DNA of 64,000 bases from the NCBI GenBank assembly GCA_033977485.1, contig CM066993.1, positions 31,672,001 through 31,736,000 on the forward strand. Direction: 5' to 3'. This stretch comes from Hydrangea macrophylla (Eukaryota; Streptophyta; Magnoliopsida; Cornales; Hydrangeaceae). Under the pieces are notes generated by a model. That model did no database searches. It saw only the letters and a program-made list of their open reading frames with translations, and was not told the DNA's origin. Below, one piece after another: positions 12,206 to 23,638 of this stretch (position 1 is the stretch's first letter; each line of letters starts with the position of its first letter). A program made the position numbers and the translations under genes.

Positions 12206-12786
12206 CTAGTTCCCAAGAGGCTTCACGCTCATCATGATGTTTCCACTAGACTTTCCCTGGAGGGATTCCTTCGTTCTCAGCTTCTTAACTTCTTGTTCCA
12301 CAATTTTCACCGGTCCTTCATTGTAAGTCACATTGTCGTTCACTTCGATATCTGGGAAGTTGATTTCGTGAGATGGATCGTGCAAGACTCTCCTCAGCAT
12401 GCTGATATGAAAGACGTTATGCACTCCTGACATTTTGGGTGCAGTGCAAGTCTATAGGCAACTTTTCCCACACGTTCTAGAATTTCGAACGGTCCGATGT
12501 AACGTGGCGAGAGCTTTCCTCTCTTTTGTTCAAATCTGACAATAACTCGTACCAAGGATACTTTTAGGAATACGTGATCTCCAACACTGAATTCCAAATC
12601 CTTTCTGTGCTTATCTGCATAGCTTTTATGTCTGTTCTGCGCTGTTTTCATCTTTTCTTTGACGATATTGATCTTCTCATTTGTCTTTCGAACCATTTCA
12701 GGTCCTGCTAGTTTGTCATCTCCAACTTCTGCCCAGCACAATGGCGATCGGCACGATCTTCCATATAAAGATTCGAACGGTGCCAC
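12206..12786 (-). pseudogene. Integrase C-terminus and chromodomain-like tail
   Basis: The 12394-12786 fragment carries APFESLYGRSCRSPLCW and the GPF-type block LSPRYIGPFEILERVGKVAY. The next fragment continues with VHNVFHISMLRR and IVEQEVKKLRTKE, the entry to a chromodomain. The rest of the chromodomain (KHHDEREASWELELEMREKF) is readable in another frame down to about 12140. Chromodomains can steer integration to particular chromatin. Confidence 0.85.
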
Positions 12787-13288
12787 CCCTATGCTTTAAT
12801 GGTAGCTGTTGTATGCGAACTCTATCAGCGGTAGGTTCTCTTCCCATGAACTTTCGAAATCTATTGCACAAGCTCAGAGCATGTCCTCCATTACTTGATT
12901 GACTCTCTCAGTCTGTCCGTCGGTTTGGGGGTGAAATGCTGAACTTAACTTCAACGAAGTTCCCAGTGCTGTTTGTAAGCTTTCCCAAAATCCTGACGTG
13001 AAACGTAAATCGCGTTCCGACACAATTGACACATGCACTACATGCAATCGGACAACTTGTTGTAGCTACATTCTGCTCAACTTCTCGACCGGGTAAGTCA
13101 TGCTATAAGCGATAAAATGAGACGATTTGGTGAGTCGATCTACAATCACCCAAACAACGTCGTGATTCTGTAGTGATCTTGGCATTCCTACAACGAAATC
13201 CATCATGATGTGTTCCCATTTCCATTCGGGAACTGGTAGTGGTTATAAGTTGTAACAGTCCTCCTGGTATCTGGTGTTCAGCTTTGAC

Positions 13289-13810
13289 TTATTTGCAGGT
13301 CCTACACTTGGATACATAATCCGCTACTCTTTTCATTCCATCCCACCATAAGTTTCTGTTCAAATTCTTATACATTTTTGTTCCTCCAGGATGACCAGTC
13401 ATCCTTGACTTATGCGCTTCATTCAATATATCTTTCCTCAGGTTGTCCTCATCAAGTACACAAAGTCGATTGCGGCATCTGAATCCTCCATCTGCTCCTA
13501 TATTCCATTCGGTGGGGTCTTTTGCCGATGCTTTCTCGAACCATTGATGAAGTCCTTCGTCATTTTGTTGAGCTTCGAAAATACGATTTATAAGCGTTGG
13601 TTGTACTACGAGACATCCAAAGAGTCGTTCATCACTTGACTCGGTAGTCTGAAGATCAAATTTTACTAATGTCTCCAATGCTTTCCACTCTTTGACCATG
13701 AGAGAGGATACGATGAGCTTGCTGGGTTTTCGGCTTAGTGCGTCGGCAATAACGTTTGCTTTACCAGGGTGGTATTGCAGAGTGAAATCGTAGTCTTTTA
13801 ACAATTCCAT
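13289..13810 (-). pseudogene. RNase H tail and integrase zinc-binding domain
   Basis: Starts with the RNase H end (YHPGKANVIADALSRKPSKL) and ends with the HHCC integrase N-terminal domain (HKSRMTGH ... CRTCK). The integrase core that should follow (about 12800-13290) is recognisable by HPQTDGQTERVNQ but has stops in frame. Confidence 0.88.
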
Positions 13811-13816
13811 CCAACG

Positions 13817-14386
13817 TTACTGTCTCATGTTCAACTTATGAGAGAATAGGTATTTCAGGCTCTTGTGATCTGAAAACAGCTCGAACTTCTCTCCATAGAG
13901 GTAGTGTCTCCAAATCTTGAGTGCAAAGACGATTACAGCTAGTTCGAGATCATGCGTAGGATAGTTAAGCTCATGTGATTTTAGTTGTCGTGATCCACAC
14001 ACTATTACTCTTTTGTCTTGCATAAGCACACATTCAAGTCCTTGGTGTGATGCATCGCTGTATATAGTGAATTGCTCGCCGCTCTTTGGTATTGCAAGCA
14101 CTGGCGCTGTGGTTAATCTCTTCTTTAACTCTTGGAATGCGCGTTCATGCTTGTCGTTCCATTTGTACTTTAGGTCCTTTTTGGTTAAGTCATTAAGAGG
14201 GGCTGCGATCTTGGAGAATCCTTCCACGAATCTCCGGTAGTATCCAGCTAGACCAAGGAAACTTCTGACTTCCGTTGCTGTGGTCGGTCTATTCCAATCC
14301 AAGATGGCGTCGATCTTTGATGAGTCTACTGCTATTCCTTCTTGTGAGACAACATGTCTTTGACTTTCTTTAGCCAGAACTTGCAT
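13817..14386 (-). pseudogene. RT connection and RNase H fragment
   Basis: Contains [21 protein letters not shown] (RT thumb/connection) and [18 protein letters not shown] with [10 protein letters not shown] of the RNase H fold. An in-frame TAA at about 13814-13816 interrupts the domain, whose tail (YHPGKANVIADALSR) is in the next ORF. Confidence 0.88.
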
Positions 14387-14970
14387 TTGCTGAACTTCGC
14401 ATACAAGTGATTGTCTCGTAGAGTCTGAAGTGCAGTCTTCACATGTCTTCCGTGTTCTGCCTCTGTCTTAGAGTAGATAAGGATGGCATCTACGAACACG
14501 ATGATGAACTGATCTAGGTAAGGCCTGAAGATCCGGTTCATTAGATCCATGAATACTGCTGGGGCATTGGTCAGTCCGAATGGCATAACTAGGAATTTGT
14601 AGTGCCCATATCTGGTTCGGAAGGCCGTCTTGGATACATCCTCGAGTCGAACAAGCAGTTGATGGTATCCAGATCGTAGATCTATCTTTAATAATGTTGT
14701 AGCTCCATGTAGCTGATCGATTAGATCGTCAATCCTTGGTAGTGGGTACTGATTCTTGATTGTAACCTTGTTCAATTCTTCGTAGTCGATACAGAGTCGA
14801 AGCGTTCCGTCCTCCTTCTTGACAAACAGTACCGGTGCGCCCCATGGTGAAGTGCTCGGACGAACGAATCCGAGGTCTTCAAGCTCTTGCACTTGTGTCT
14901 TTAGTTCTTGCATTTCCATTGGGGCCATTTGGTATGGTGTTTTCGATATTGGTGAGGTTCCAGGTATCAA
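14332..14970 (-). pseudogene. Reverse transcriptase fragment, YVDD box mutated
   Basis: Contains the Ty3/gypsy blocks [54 protein letters not shown] and [10 protein letters not shown]. The catalytic YVDD has become FVDA, losing the second metal-binding aspartate. The frame breaks near 14375, where the connection region continues in another frame. Confidence 0.9.
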
Positions 14971-15454
14971 CTCGATACAGAAGTCGATCTCTCTCTTGGG
15001 CTGTAGGTCCTTTAACTTCTTGGAAAACGTCTTCGAAATCTCGGGCTACGGGGATTTGTGTAATAGGGATTTCATCACTCGTAGTTCCAAGGGTAGCCAA
15101 GCAGGTGGTGAGGAAAACATCACACGAGGGATTGCATTTGAAATTGAAAGGTTTGCTTTCAGGTACTGAAAAAAATATTGATTTGCTAGCACAATCTAAC
15201 TTGGCATGGTATTTCGCGAGCCAGTCGATTCCTAAGATCACATCGAATTCCTTCATCGACAAAACTATCAATTCAGCGGTGAGATTATGATCTTTCAAGT
15301 TTAGAGGCCAGTCCTTGGATATTTTTCCCAACTTAACGCTCACTCCCAGGGGTGATGCAGCATTCAGCTTTACGTCCATCGTTTGGGATACTAAACCTAA
15401 GCGTTGTAAGATTGTAATTGCAATAAACAAGTTTGATGTGCCAATATTGAGCAA
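14879..15454 (-). pseudogene. Retroelement protease fragment, catalytic Asp lost
   Basis: The residues LNIGTSNLF occupy the place of the usual DTGAS active site, so aspartate is replaced by asparagine. The downstream VILGIDWLAKYHAKLDC motif is typical of chromovirus proteases. A frameshift near 14970 separates it from the reverse transcriptase. Confidence 0.85.
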
Positions 15455-15788
15455 AGCTTTTTTTTACTTGACTGTTAAATAGTGTTAGAGTACCTTCCAG
15501 GTGCTGCTGCTCTACTTCGTCGAATCCTACCTCTTCGGGGATGATAGCATTGAGGCGAGTCTGTCCTTGTGCAGATCCTCCATAGTATCCGCCTCGGGGC
15601 GCCCTACAGTCCTTAGCCAGGTGTCCTTTCTTGTTGCAATTAAAGCAGACCACGTCTGTTCGGCTATTCCTCTTCGGGGCATGACAATCCTTAGATATGT
15701 GTCTAGAGGTCCCGCAGTTGAAGGAGACTCCGCGGTTGTCATTTGTTGTCCCTAACTGTCCTTGGGGTGGAGTTGGTTTCAATGGCAC
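15333..15788 (-). pseudogene. gag C-terminal fragment with zinc knuckles
   Basis: One intact CCHC knuckle (CFNCNKKGHLAKDC) is preceded by a second that lost its first cysteine (SFNCGTSRHISKDC). Such knuckles bind retroelement RNA during packaging. The fragment runs into the protease region after a frameshift near 15450-15480. Confidence 0.85.
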
Positions 15789-15922
15789 AACTGGCTTATT
15801 TCGGAAGAGGGCTGACTGTGGCTTCTTTTTGCCATTCTAGTTTTTCTTGTATCCTTGGTTACTAGCGGGAGCTTGCCTCTGTCCTTGATTGAACATTGGA
15901 GGGGGTGGTCAATTCACAAAGC

Positions 15923-17983
15923 TGTAACGCCCCGAAAACCAAGCCACGTGGGCGAGGTCAACGAGTCAAACAATACAACGTAAAGCACGGAATAGTCCAA
16001 CTTGGACCAATCCACAAGGTGGAAGCATATGGGAATCCTATGTGGATTCCAAAGAAAAGTCAATAAGTCAAGGGTTGACCCACGAGGACCAAACGGGTCA
16101 AATAGGGTTAACCAACATAATTTGGTTTTGAAAGGCGTTTGTAAGAAGTATAGAGAAACTCCAAAGGTTTAAAAGTAACAAGTAATGAAGTTTGCTTTGA
16201 AAGTTTATCATAAAAGAAGTTTTGGAAAGATTATGATCAAACAATCCTTAGAAAATTGAAAGTAGTAATTTTCCCATAATACGGTAACCATGGACTAAGA
16301 AATGCTAACAAGTATTAAAAACATAATTTAACAATGATCCTAGAGGATCCAATTATCAAGATTAAGATTAAGATTACGAGGGAATTTACAAATAGGTTCT
16401 TATAATTCAAATCTACAAATGAGATAACGGTAACAACAATTACAATGTTTTTACCATGCACTATATCATTGGAACATTAACAAATCACAAGACGTCCTCG
16501 TAAGGAATCTTCCAAAACGAGACGCCATGCGTCAGATAACTCTTGGGCCTTGCCCTAATCAACAATTCCTGAAAAAAGGGGTTTTATAGATTCATTAAGC
16601 ACGACGGCTCAGTAAAAAACATTGTAGAAATGTACTACTACTTCTAAAATCATGCTATGACATGTGGTGCAATGCTTTGCCGCCATGGCGATGCAATTAG
16701 CCGGACGGCCAAACCGTGAGACATTCCCAACTCAATATCCCAATCACACACTTTCACACCAGATAGCGAGCCACTCAAACGTGAGTGTAGCATACAAGAT
16801 CTCCGGTAGCTAGCCTAATATGATCTTGCGTTTTCGAATGTTTTAAGGATCACAAACAACCTTCCTCACTTCACACCCGCTTCCGGAATTTCATCAAATT
16901 ACAACCCCAAACGGGGATTCCAAAGACATTCCCCAATCGTGGGAATTTTAACAATTTCATATGCCCCAAGCCAATGCCATGAATGCTTTGCCGACTTGGC
17001 GACTATGATATGCTACTAGATGCGATTATGCTTTAACAATGTCATTTCTAAGAATACATGACAAGAAGTAAACATGGTAGTTCATATATAATGATATCAT
17101 CACATTAGGCAAATAAGAGATTTTTTTAACATCAATTAGTATTTGAAACCATAGAAACTCAAATAGCATTTAGGTTTAGACATAGATTCAAGTAAGCATA
17201 TAGGGGCAAGTAATCATTCAATTAATCACATTGGAAGAATTCCAAAACAAGATTAATGTCTATTAACACTAACTTACACATGGCAAACCATGAAGTTAGA
17301 AAAAATAGTGCACTTAAACAATGAAATCTACCTCTTGAGTATTTGAGCAAATACTCTCACCAAAGAAATCCAAAGGGGAAATCATCACCACCAACAAAAC
17401 CCATAAGCTATCAACACCTAGTTAAATCTAATCACATTTAGGAATGGAAACTAAGGTGTAACAAAAATAATATAAATCACCTCTTGAGCCCTTGGGCAAG
17501 AAATACCTAACCGCAAACCTTACGGACGATCCGAGAACAACAGTGGATAGGCCTTAATGAGATGATTGATTTTGTCTCTAATAGCCAAGCTCCAAATATT
17601 CCTTAAAGATCTTCAAAATTGAGCTTGAAGCTCTAAGCTTCCATGGAGATTTTGAAATCTCCAAACAAGAGAGAGAAATGAGAGATATAGAGAGAGTTCT
17701 ATACCACAAAATGAAAAAGAAGAAGAGATAAGGAGGGAGAGAGAGGAAAGATTCTTAAAAAAGCTTTGGTTGGGATTGGTTGGGAGTGGTTGGAAGTTGT
17801 TTGGAGTGGTTGGGAGGTGACTTGTGGGTCTCACCCTTGTCCCCCCCCCCCCCCCCCCCCCACCACACACACACACACACACACATACACACACACACAC
17901 AAATATGTAACATATATCTATACACATGTGCCAAAATAAAACGCACTGTCCCAAACCAAGACCCACATTGGTCCATCCCCACT
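15923..17983. mobile_element. Probable solo LTR inserted in the chromovirus gag
   Basis: It begins TGTAACGCCCCGAAAACC, a common plant LTR start, immediately after AAAGC (15918-15922). The same AAAGC recurs at 17984-17988, where gag coding sequence resumes. The 2061 bases between have no coding domains. One weakness is that the right end reads CT and not CA, so the boundary may be off by a few bases. A 21-base C run and (AC)n repeats lie near the right end. Confidence 0.55.
17841..17861. repeat. Poly(C) tract, 21 bases
   Basis: C run followed by a (CA)n tract, near the right end of the probable solo LTR at 15923-17983. ORFs across it are artefacts. Confidence 0.9.
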
Positions 17984-17988
17984 AAAGC

Positions 17989-18280
17989 TTTGAATGTCTG
18001 GTTCAGGTGGCCAAAAGTCAACTTTTGAAGAGGTAGGGAGAGGCCCACGTGGTATTTCCGGTTTTTCTTCTCCGGAGTGTCGATCATATGATTCGCAAAT
18101 CGAGAAAAACGCTCGAGTTGTACTGTGTACTCTCGTACCGTCCGGTTCCGTTGGACCATATCGATAAACTCTTTTTCTTTCTGGTTCCTTTCTGTTTGGG
18201 GTTAGTAGTTTTCTAGGAACAGTTCTTTGAATGCCACCCATGTCATCCTCTATGCGGTTCCTCCTAGTGTTGCCTTTTTT
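17989..18280 (-). pseudogene. gag core fragment of the chromovirus
   Basis: The minus strand reads VREYTVQLERFSRFANHMID and LPLQKLTFGHLNQTF, typical of the retrotransposon gag domain. An in-frame TAA and a frame change precede it. It joins directly to an LTR piece at about 18290, so the 5' leader, PBS and gag start are deleted, with the junction in an AC/TA-rich microsatellite. Confidence 0.8.
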
Positions 18281-18289
18281 GATTCCTCT

Positions 18290-18753
18290 TTTTCCTATGT
18301 ATATACACAAACACACATATACATATACACATATATAAACATATTGCATATCTGTTGGACTAGATGGAGGGAACTTGAGGGGATTGATTGAGAGGGGTGT
18401 ACTTGGGAGGGGGAAAGATCCGGCGGTAAGGGGAAGGAGTGAAGGTCCGGCGGGTAGAGGGAAGGTTTGGGGAGGGGAAATTACACCATGGGTACAAGGT
18501 GGTTTGCCTAGGGCATCCAATGTTGTACTTGTACCACCAAGTTTATGGGATCTTGTGCTCGTCTAGGTCCAGTGCCGTACAGTCCTAGTTTGATACAGAT
18601 TTTACGGGTTTGCGTGACAAGTCAGTCCGGGTCTGAGAATTACTGTCTAAGTTAATAACTTGTAATTACGTATAATTCATATAAGGTTATGGAAATACGG
18701 AGCTAAATATAGGAGCCCATTTTATTAATATTAGTAATTTTACGGGTATTACA
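18290..18753 (-). mobile_element. 5' LTR remnant of the chromovirus
   Basis: About 460 bases match 11660-12116, including TTGCATATCTGTTGGACTAG and the AATATTAATAAAATGGG segment next to the TGTAATACCC start at 18753 (minus strand). Only the U3 side is kept. Several scattered differences from the 3' LTR, plus the coding decay, point to an old insertion. Confidence 0.75.
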
Positions 18754-19185
18754 AATGGCAACGGGGTGGGTATGGGACGGGGCTCCCATACCCCGACCCC
18801 GACCCGGTTGAATGAACCCTTCCCCCGCCCCGGCCTGAGGAGATGTGTGTCCCAACCCCGACCCCTCCCCGTAGTAAAAAATCCACCCCCACCCGCCCCG
18901 CCCCAGGAAAAAAATTCTCATGGAAATAGCCCCAAAACCTCTGTAAAATGGGGAATCCAATTGTACATCTCAATTCAGATCAAGAACGTAGGAAATACAC
19001 GTAAAATACAACCAAACAATGGAGAAAATTAGATGTGGATTGTAAGTTCCGCAATGATCTCAGCTTTATTCCAACCAATCGTACAGAACATCTCAACCAT
19101 CAGTGATGACCTTTGCATCCTCGCATGGAGTTTGTAGGGACACAAACCTCAAGTCTTTATTGAAAATTTTAAAATAAATAAATAC

Positions 19186-19219
<34 letters not shown>

Positions 19220-19775
19220 ACTGCATACACAACTACACACACACACACACACACACACACTCTAATCGCACACAGAAACATGCACACATGCCTCATCTAT
19301 GGGACGATCAACAGTGCGATCAGCGGCCTAAGAGAGACGATCAACTATGCCAAAGTGATCGAGAGGCTTCAATGGTGCCGATCTGTGGCCTCCGTCGGAC
19401 GAGAAAGTTGAGAGAGAGAGAGCGATGTATGAATTTCCCATAGTGTAGAGAGATTAATTGTTAGCTTGCGGCTGTGTGGTGGTTACTGATATGCATTGGT
19501 TAAAAAAAAACCCTAGTATTCATTATATACTCTAATAATTTAGGTAATATAAGAAAGGATAGGGATAATTATGTAAAAACATGTATAATCGGGGCGGGTT
19601 CGGGAAATTTACCCTGACCTCCGAACCTGACTTGGGTTTTGAAAATAAATCCCATACCCGCCTCTACCCCATTTAGATACACCCCATACCCAGCCTATTA
19701 GGGGGGGGGGGGGGGGGGGGGGGGGTGAACATCCGAAAACCCGCTCCATTGCCATCCCTATTCATGTTGGAATGT
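18754..19775. mobile_element. Probable hAT-like element (ATGGCAACGGGG ends)
   Basis: The left side starts AATGGCAACGGGGTGGGTATGGG. The complement of the right end reads TAGGGATGGCAATGGAGCGGG, a terminus commonly seen in plant hAT MITEs. The subterminal regions repeat CCCCGACCCC/GGGTATGGG words. (GA)n, (CA)n and a 25-base G run lie inside. The left terminus lacks the TAGGG bases, so it is truncated or mutated. Confidence 0.5.
19701..19725. repeat. Poly(G) tract, 25 bases
   Basis: Uninterrupted G run in the right arm of the preceding element. Confidence 0.9.
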
Positions 19776-19822
19776 TTTTTTTTTTTTGGGAAAATGATAT
19801 TGGAATGTTTGAAAATGAGGTA

Positions 19823-20071
19823 CTCCCTTCGTTCCATTTTTTGAGTCCTGTATTCCATTTTGGGATGTCCCAAAATTAGTGTCCACTTTCCTAAATTGGT
19901 ATACAATTTTCACTTATTTTCCAAAACTATTCTTCCTTGAATTCTACACCAAGAGAAAATTTAAAAAGTTGTAATGATTCGGGGCAATTGTGGAAAGTAG
20001 GTGTAGATTCTTTTTGCCCCCTTAATAAGTTGAGTTCCCAAAGATAGACTCAAAAAATGGGACGGAGGGAG
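19823..20071. mobile_element. Stowaway-type MITE
   Basis: CTCCCTTCGTTCCATTTTTT at the left and AAAAAATGGGACGGAGGGAG at the right are the classic plant Stowaway terminal inverted repeats. Both ends are flanked by TA. Confidence 0.85.
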
Positions 20072-20128
20072 TAGTACGGAACCCTTAGAGCAAAACATGT
20101 CTTGGCTCCAAAAATGGTTGGGACAAAC

Positions 20129-20761
20129 TAGGGGTGTCATTTGGAACGGAAATTCCGATTCCGACCGATTCCGATCCGAAAAATTCCGATTTTGGCAACT
20201 AAATATGCATTCCGAATTCCGAATTTCCAAATTCCGAAAATTCCAAAAAAAATCGGATCGGAATCAGAATTGTTTTTAGAATTCTGAAAATTCCAAAAAT
20301 TCCGAAAATTTTTCGAAAATATTCCGAAATTGTATTTTCCGAAACTTTTTCGATAATATTCCGAATTATTCTGAAAAATTTCCGAATATATTCTGAAATT
20401 GTATTTTCCGAAACTTTTCTGAAAATATTCCGAAATATTCCGAAAATTGTGTTCATCCCACATCGAAAAAACACAAAAAATGGGATGTAATGTGCTTCTA
20501 TAAAAGGCCTACAAGTCTCAAGTGAAATCCCATTAAGCTTGAATTCCGAATATTTCGAATATTCCAAAAAATTCCGAAAATATTCCGAAAAATTCCGAAT
20601 CTAATAAAATTCTGAAAATTCCGAAATTTCAGAATCGGAAATAATTTGGGAATTTCTGAAATTTCGAAACGGAATTCGAAATGCATTTTTGGCTTCCGAA
20701 AATTTTGGAATTTTTTCCGAAAGAGGTGTTTCCGATCTATTCCGGCCGAAACACACCCCTA
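20129..20761. mobile_element. hAT MITE made of TTCCGAA repeats, 8-bp TSD
   Basis: Termini TAGGGGTGTCATTTGG and TCGGCCGAAACACACCCCTA (near the right end) form inverted repeats. The flanks are a perfect 8-bp duplication GGACAAAC (20121-20128 and 20762-20769). Nearly the whole interior is degenerate ATTCCGAAAATT units in both orientations. ORFs across it are repeats without a domain. Confidence 0.88.
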
Positions 20762-21186
20762 GGACAAACTTTAGAAGACTGGAGAGTAGATTCCTTGTTG
20801 AAATTGATTCGGTCCTCGGTTCAAGGTCGCAGTATCGGTCGCGGTTGTTGGTGCCGTTGTGATGACTCGGTCACAGCGCCGCAGCCTGGTATTGGGCGAT
20901 ATGCTACATAGCTTCAAAAAAAATTAAATAAAAATGATAAATTCTGGAATAATTAGAATAGCAAAATTGGGCTTATAGATTAGCATAATACCGAATGTAC
21001 CAATTCTAAAGTCACATAATAATCTATAAAAATGCTGTCGATCTAGTGTTTGATAATACTACACATAATTGGATAAAAAATGTTCAACACTACCTAATAA
21101 TAGTACACACGTTACAATAAAATGATAATAATAAATACAAATTACTAAATTAGCTTGTTTAATAGTGTAATAATAAGTTATTTTTT

Positions 21187-21325
21187 GGGAATTGCTATGT
21201 ACACTGCTAATTTTGCTATGTTCACCGCTCACCTTTATAAAAATGAGAATTTTTAGAAGAAAAATAATTAGAATAAAGGAATTTGGGTGTACATAGAAAA
21301 TACACGGGTGTACATAGCAATTCCC
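21187..21325. mobile_element. Small foldback MITE
   Basis: GGGAATTGCTATGTACACTG at the left pairs with GGGTGTACATAGCAATTCCC at the right, with AT-rich sequence between. No transposase, superfamily not assigned. Confidence 0.65.
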
Positions 21326-22340
21326 TATTTTTTACTTTGAAATTTTTTATTGTTGCACATTTAATTAAGAGTAATAATGCTACTTCATATTGTGATATTA
21401 AATTTCAACTAACATGTAATAATGTGAATAATGTATTCTTAATTTTGTAATTTTAATTGTTTTACATATTTAATTAAAAGTAACTAGAATAGGGCCATGC
21501 ACTCCGTGCGTGTGCCCGTTTGTTTGTTTTTTAGACAATTTTTTTAGCCAACTATTTTAGGCAGTTTTTTTCCCATTTGTTGAAGCAGTTTATTTATTTT
21601 TTTATTATTGATTGGATATTTTAATACCTTTCTAATATTTTTTAAGAAGATAAAATGTAATGGTTTAACTGTAAGTATAGAAAACTTAGAAAATAATGTT
21701 GGTACCCCTCCCTTCCCCTTATAATAGTATAGATAATGCCACTTCATAATGTTATATTAAATAGCAATTATCAAATAATTGTCACTCAATTTCAATTTAA
21801 CCCAAGCTACAATTTTTAAATCCAAAACCAAAATTAAGTTTTAATTAGTATATAACCAACTTTTGACCAAAAAACCACGTCCTCTGTTGACCAAATAAAA
21901 AACCCACATCCCCACTCTACACACAACCATCGACACAGTCTGACAAATACACACCGACACACAGATATACACACACGCACACTTCGACACACACGGACAC
22001 ACAATTACACAAACACATCGACACACACACACACATATACACACACATCGACACACACATACCCATCAACGCAGATCTGGACCCAAAGAGAAGCTTAAAG
22101 GCTGCGATCGATCGAAGAGATCTGCTACTGGATCCTTGCCTGAGCTTTGCCGGTGCAACACGAGCAAGATCTGCTACCATTGAAGCTTCAGATCTCGGCT
22201 ATGGTGTTCAGATCTAGAGCGTTGGTGTTTGAAAGAGAGGGAAACCCTTGAAGCTTAGATCTGGTGAGTTAAGGCTGATACATTTTGAACTCTGCGAGTT
22301 AACCCGTCTCGGACCCCGCCAAAACCGAGTTGACTCGGCC

Positions 22341-22533
22341 GATAGGACTCGGTATCGGCCGATACTTCGAACCATGATTCGGTCACATGTCGTGTCAGAG
22401 GGCTTTCATTGGAATCATCTTGCCTCCATGCCAGGCTGCATCACGGTCCACGGAACGATAGGACTTGGTATCGGCCGATACTTTGAACTATGATTCGGTC
22501 CTCCATGCCAGGGCTGCATCACGGTCCACGGAC
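22341..22533. repeat. Imperfect tandem duplication
   Basis: A unit containing AGGACTCGGTATCGGCCGAT and a GAACCATGATTCGGTC segment is present twice (22341 and 22458). Each is followed by a CCATGCCAGG-CTGCATCACGG-TCCACGGA segment (22427 and 22502), with the intervening sequence shorter in the second copy. Confidence 0.7.
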
Positions 22534-23034
22534 ATGGTTGCTTGACATGTTATGTGTTGCATGAAACCTCTTTGACCATAAGTCAATAAAAAGATTTTAT
22601 TTATCCAAATTGTTTACACAGCGCAGGTACACTGTATCAACAGATGGTTCATATTTATAAGTGCTGTTCAAAATTTAAAGAATCGATGGAATCTTTGTTA
22701 CCTCACTGTAGCTACTTCCTTATTTGTCTTTACTGTAAATGATGCCGGAAGTTCTTGTTGAGCCTGGAGGGTTCTTGTTTCTATTTGCTGCCTTTACTCA
22801 CCACCACCACCACCACCACCACCACCACCACCACCACCGTGCAACAACAGCAGAAGACGAGCTCTGTTTGGCTGGCATTGTTACTAGTAATTATCGAATG
22901 TGTTAGTTTGTTTTCATTATTATGGTCGTTCATATTTTATCCAGTAAATTGTTTGTGAGTCAGAGCGTGGAGAACAAATGAGACATCTCTTAGTAGGTGC
23001 TTGTATGTGGCCTTGTAATGTTTGCAGTAACCAT

Positions 23035-23430
23035 CATTTGTTATGGAGTGTTTGGCAACTAAGAAACAACATATTATTGAAATGCGTTTAGCAGAAATGT
23101 GTATGCTAAGATGGATGTGTAGTAAAATAAGAAAGGATAGAATTAGAAATGATAATGTTTGTGAAATGGTAAAATTAGCACCGATTCCTGATAAAAATAG
23201 ACTAGTAATTGCACCGGTTAGGAGAAGTGATAGGGTATACATTTAAGGTAATACGAGGGGTAGGAGAAGACCTCATGGGGAGATATAGTAAAGAAAGACT
23301 TGATACTGTGCAGGTTGAATGAGGCTATGGTTGCTGACTAAGCGGAATGGATAAAATGGATTCATGTAGCCGACCCCAATAATATGGGACAAAGGCATAG
23401 TTGAGTTGAGTTGAGTTATACCATCTACAA
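23035..23430 (+). pseudogene. 5'-truncated RTE-type LINE tail
   Basis: The + strand reads MLRWMCSKIRKDRIRND and LAPIPDK, then APVRRSDRVYI and, after frame changes, ADPNNMGQRHS. These motifs mark the end of the ORF in plant RTE-like non-LTR retrotransposons. It ends in GTTGAGTTGAGTTGAG, a short 3' tandem repeat typical of that clade. It lies about 200 bases upstream of the PHD gene exon at 23639. Confidence 0.8.
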
Positions 23431-23638
23431 CAACTTGTTGAGTTGAGTTATACCATTTACAACAACTTGATTAACAAGTGTTAAAAAACTGCTTGCCTTT
23501 TTTTGTACTCTGTACCGTGTGTTTTCTGTATATACCTTTTTAAGATATGAAAGAAAGTACTAAAATCTGATACTGCCTTTGTTATTTTATGTGACTAATG
23601 TTGGCCACTTTTTTGTTCACAAACCATGTGTTGGACAG

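Larger units (their letters stand above)
12123..15921 (-). pseudogene. Chromovirus gag-pol pseudogene (Tekay/Del-like)
   Basis: Reading down the minus strand, fragments appear in Ty3/gypsy order: gag tail with CCHC knuckles (15333-15788), protease (about 15150-15454), reverse transcriptase (14332-14970), RNase H (13817-14386), integrase HHCC domain (13289-13810), integrase core (about 12800-13290), integrase C-terminus (12394-12786) and chromodomain-like tail (12140-12433). Several frameshifts and at least five in-frame stops separate them. Key catalytic residues are changed: the protease DTG-type triplet reads NIG, the reverse transcriptase YVDD box reads FVDA, and one integrase core aspartate reads E. 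The tail order and the IVEQEVKKLRTKE motif place it with chromoviruses. It cannot make functional enzymes. Confidence 0.9.
20770..23030. other. Non-coding DNA with small repeats
   Basis: Contains a foldback MITE (21187-21325), an (AC)n-rich stretch (about 21910-22070), a direct duplication of GGTATCGGCCGATACTT and CTGCATCACGGTCCACGGA units (22341-22533), and a (CCA)n tract (22800-22838). No coding exon was recognised. Confidence 0.5.

Noticed and set aside
20137..20686. Phe/Asn/Ile-rich ORFs in the TTCCGAA element
   Set aside because: They are translations of the tandem motif; the structure is that of a non-coding hAT MITE.
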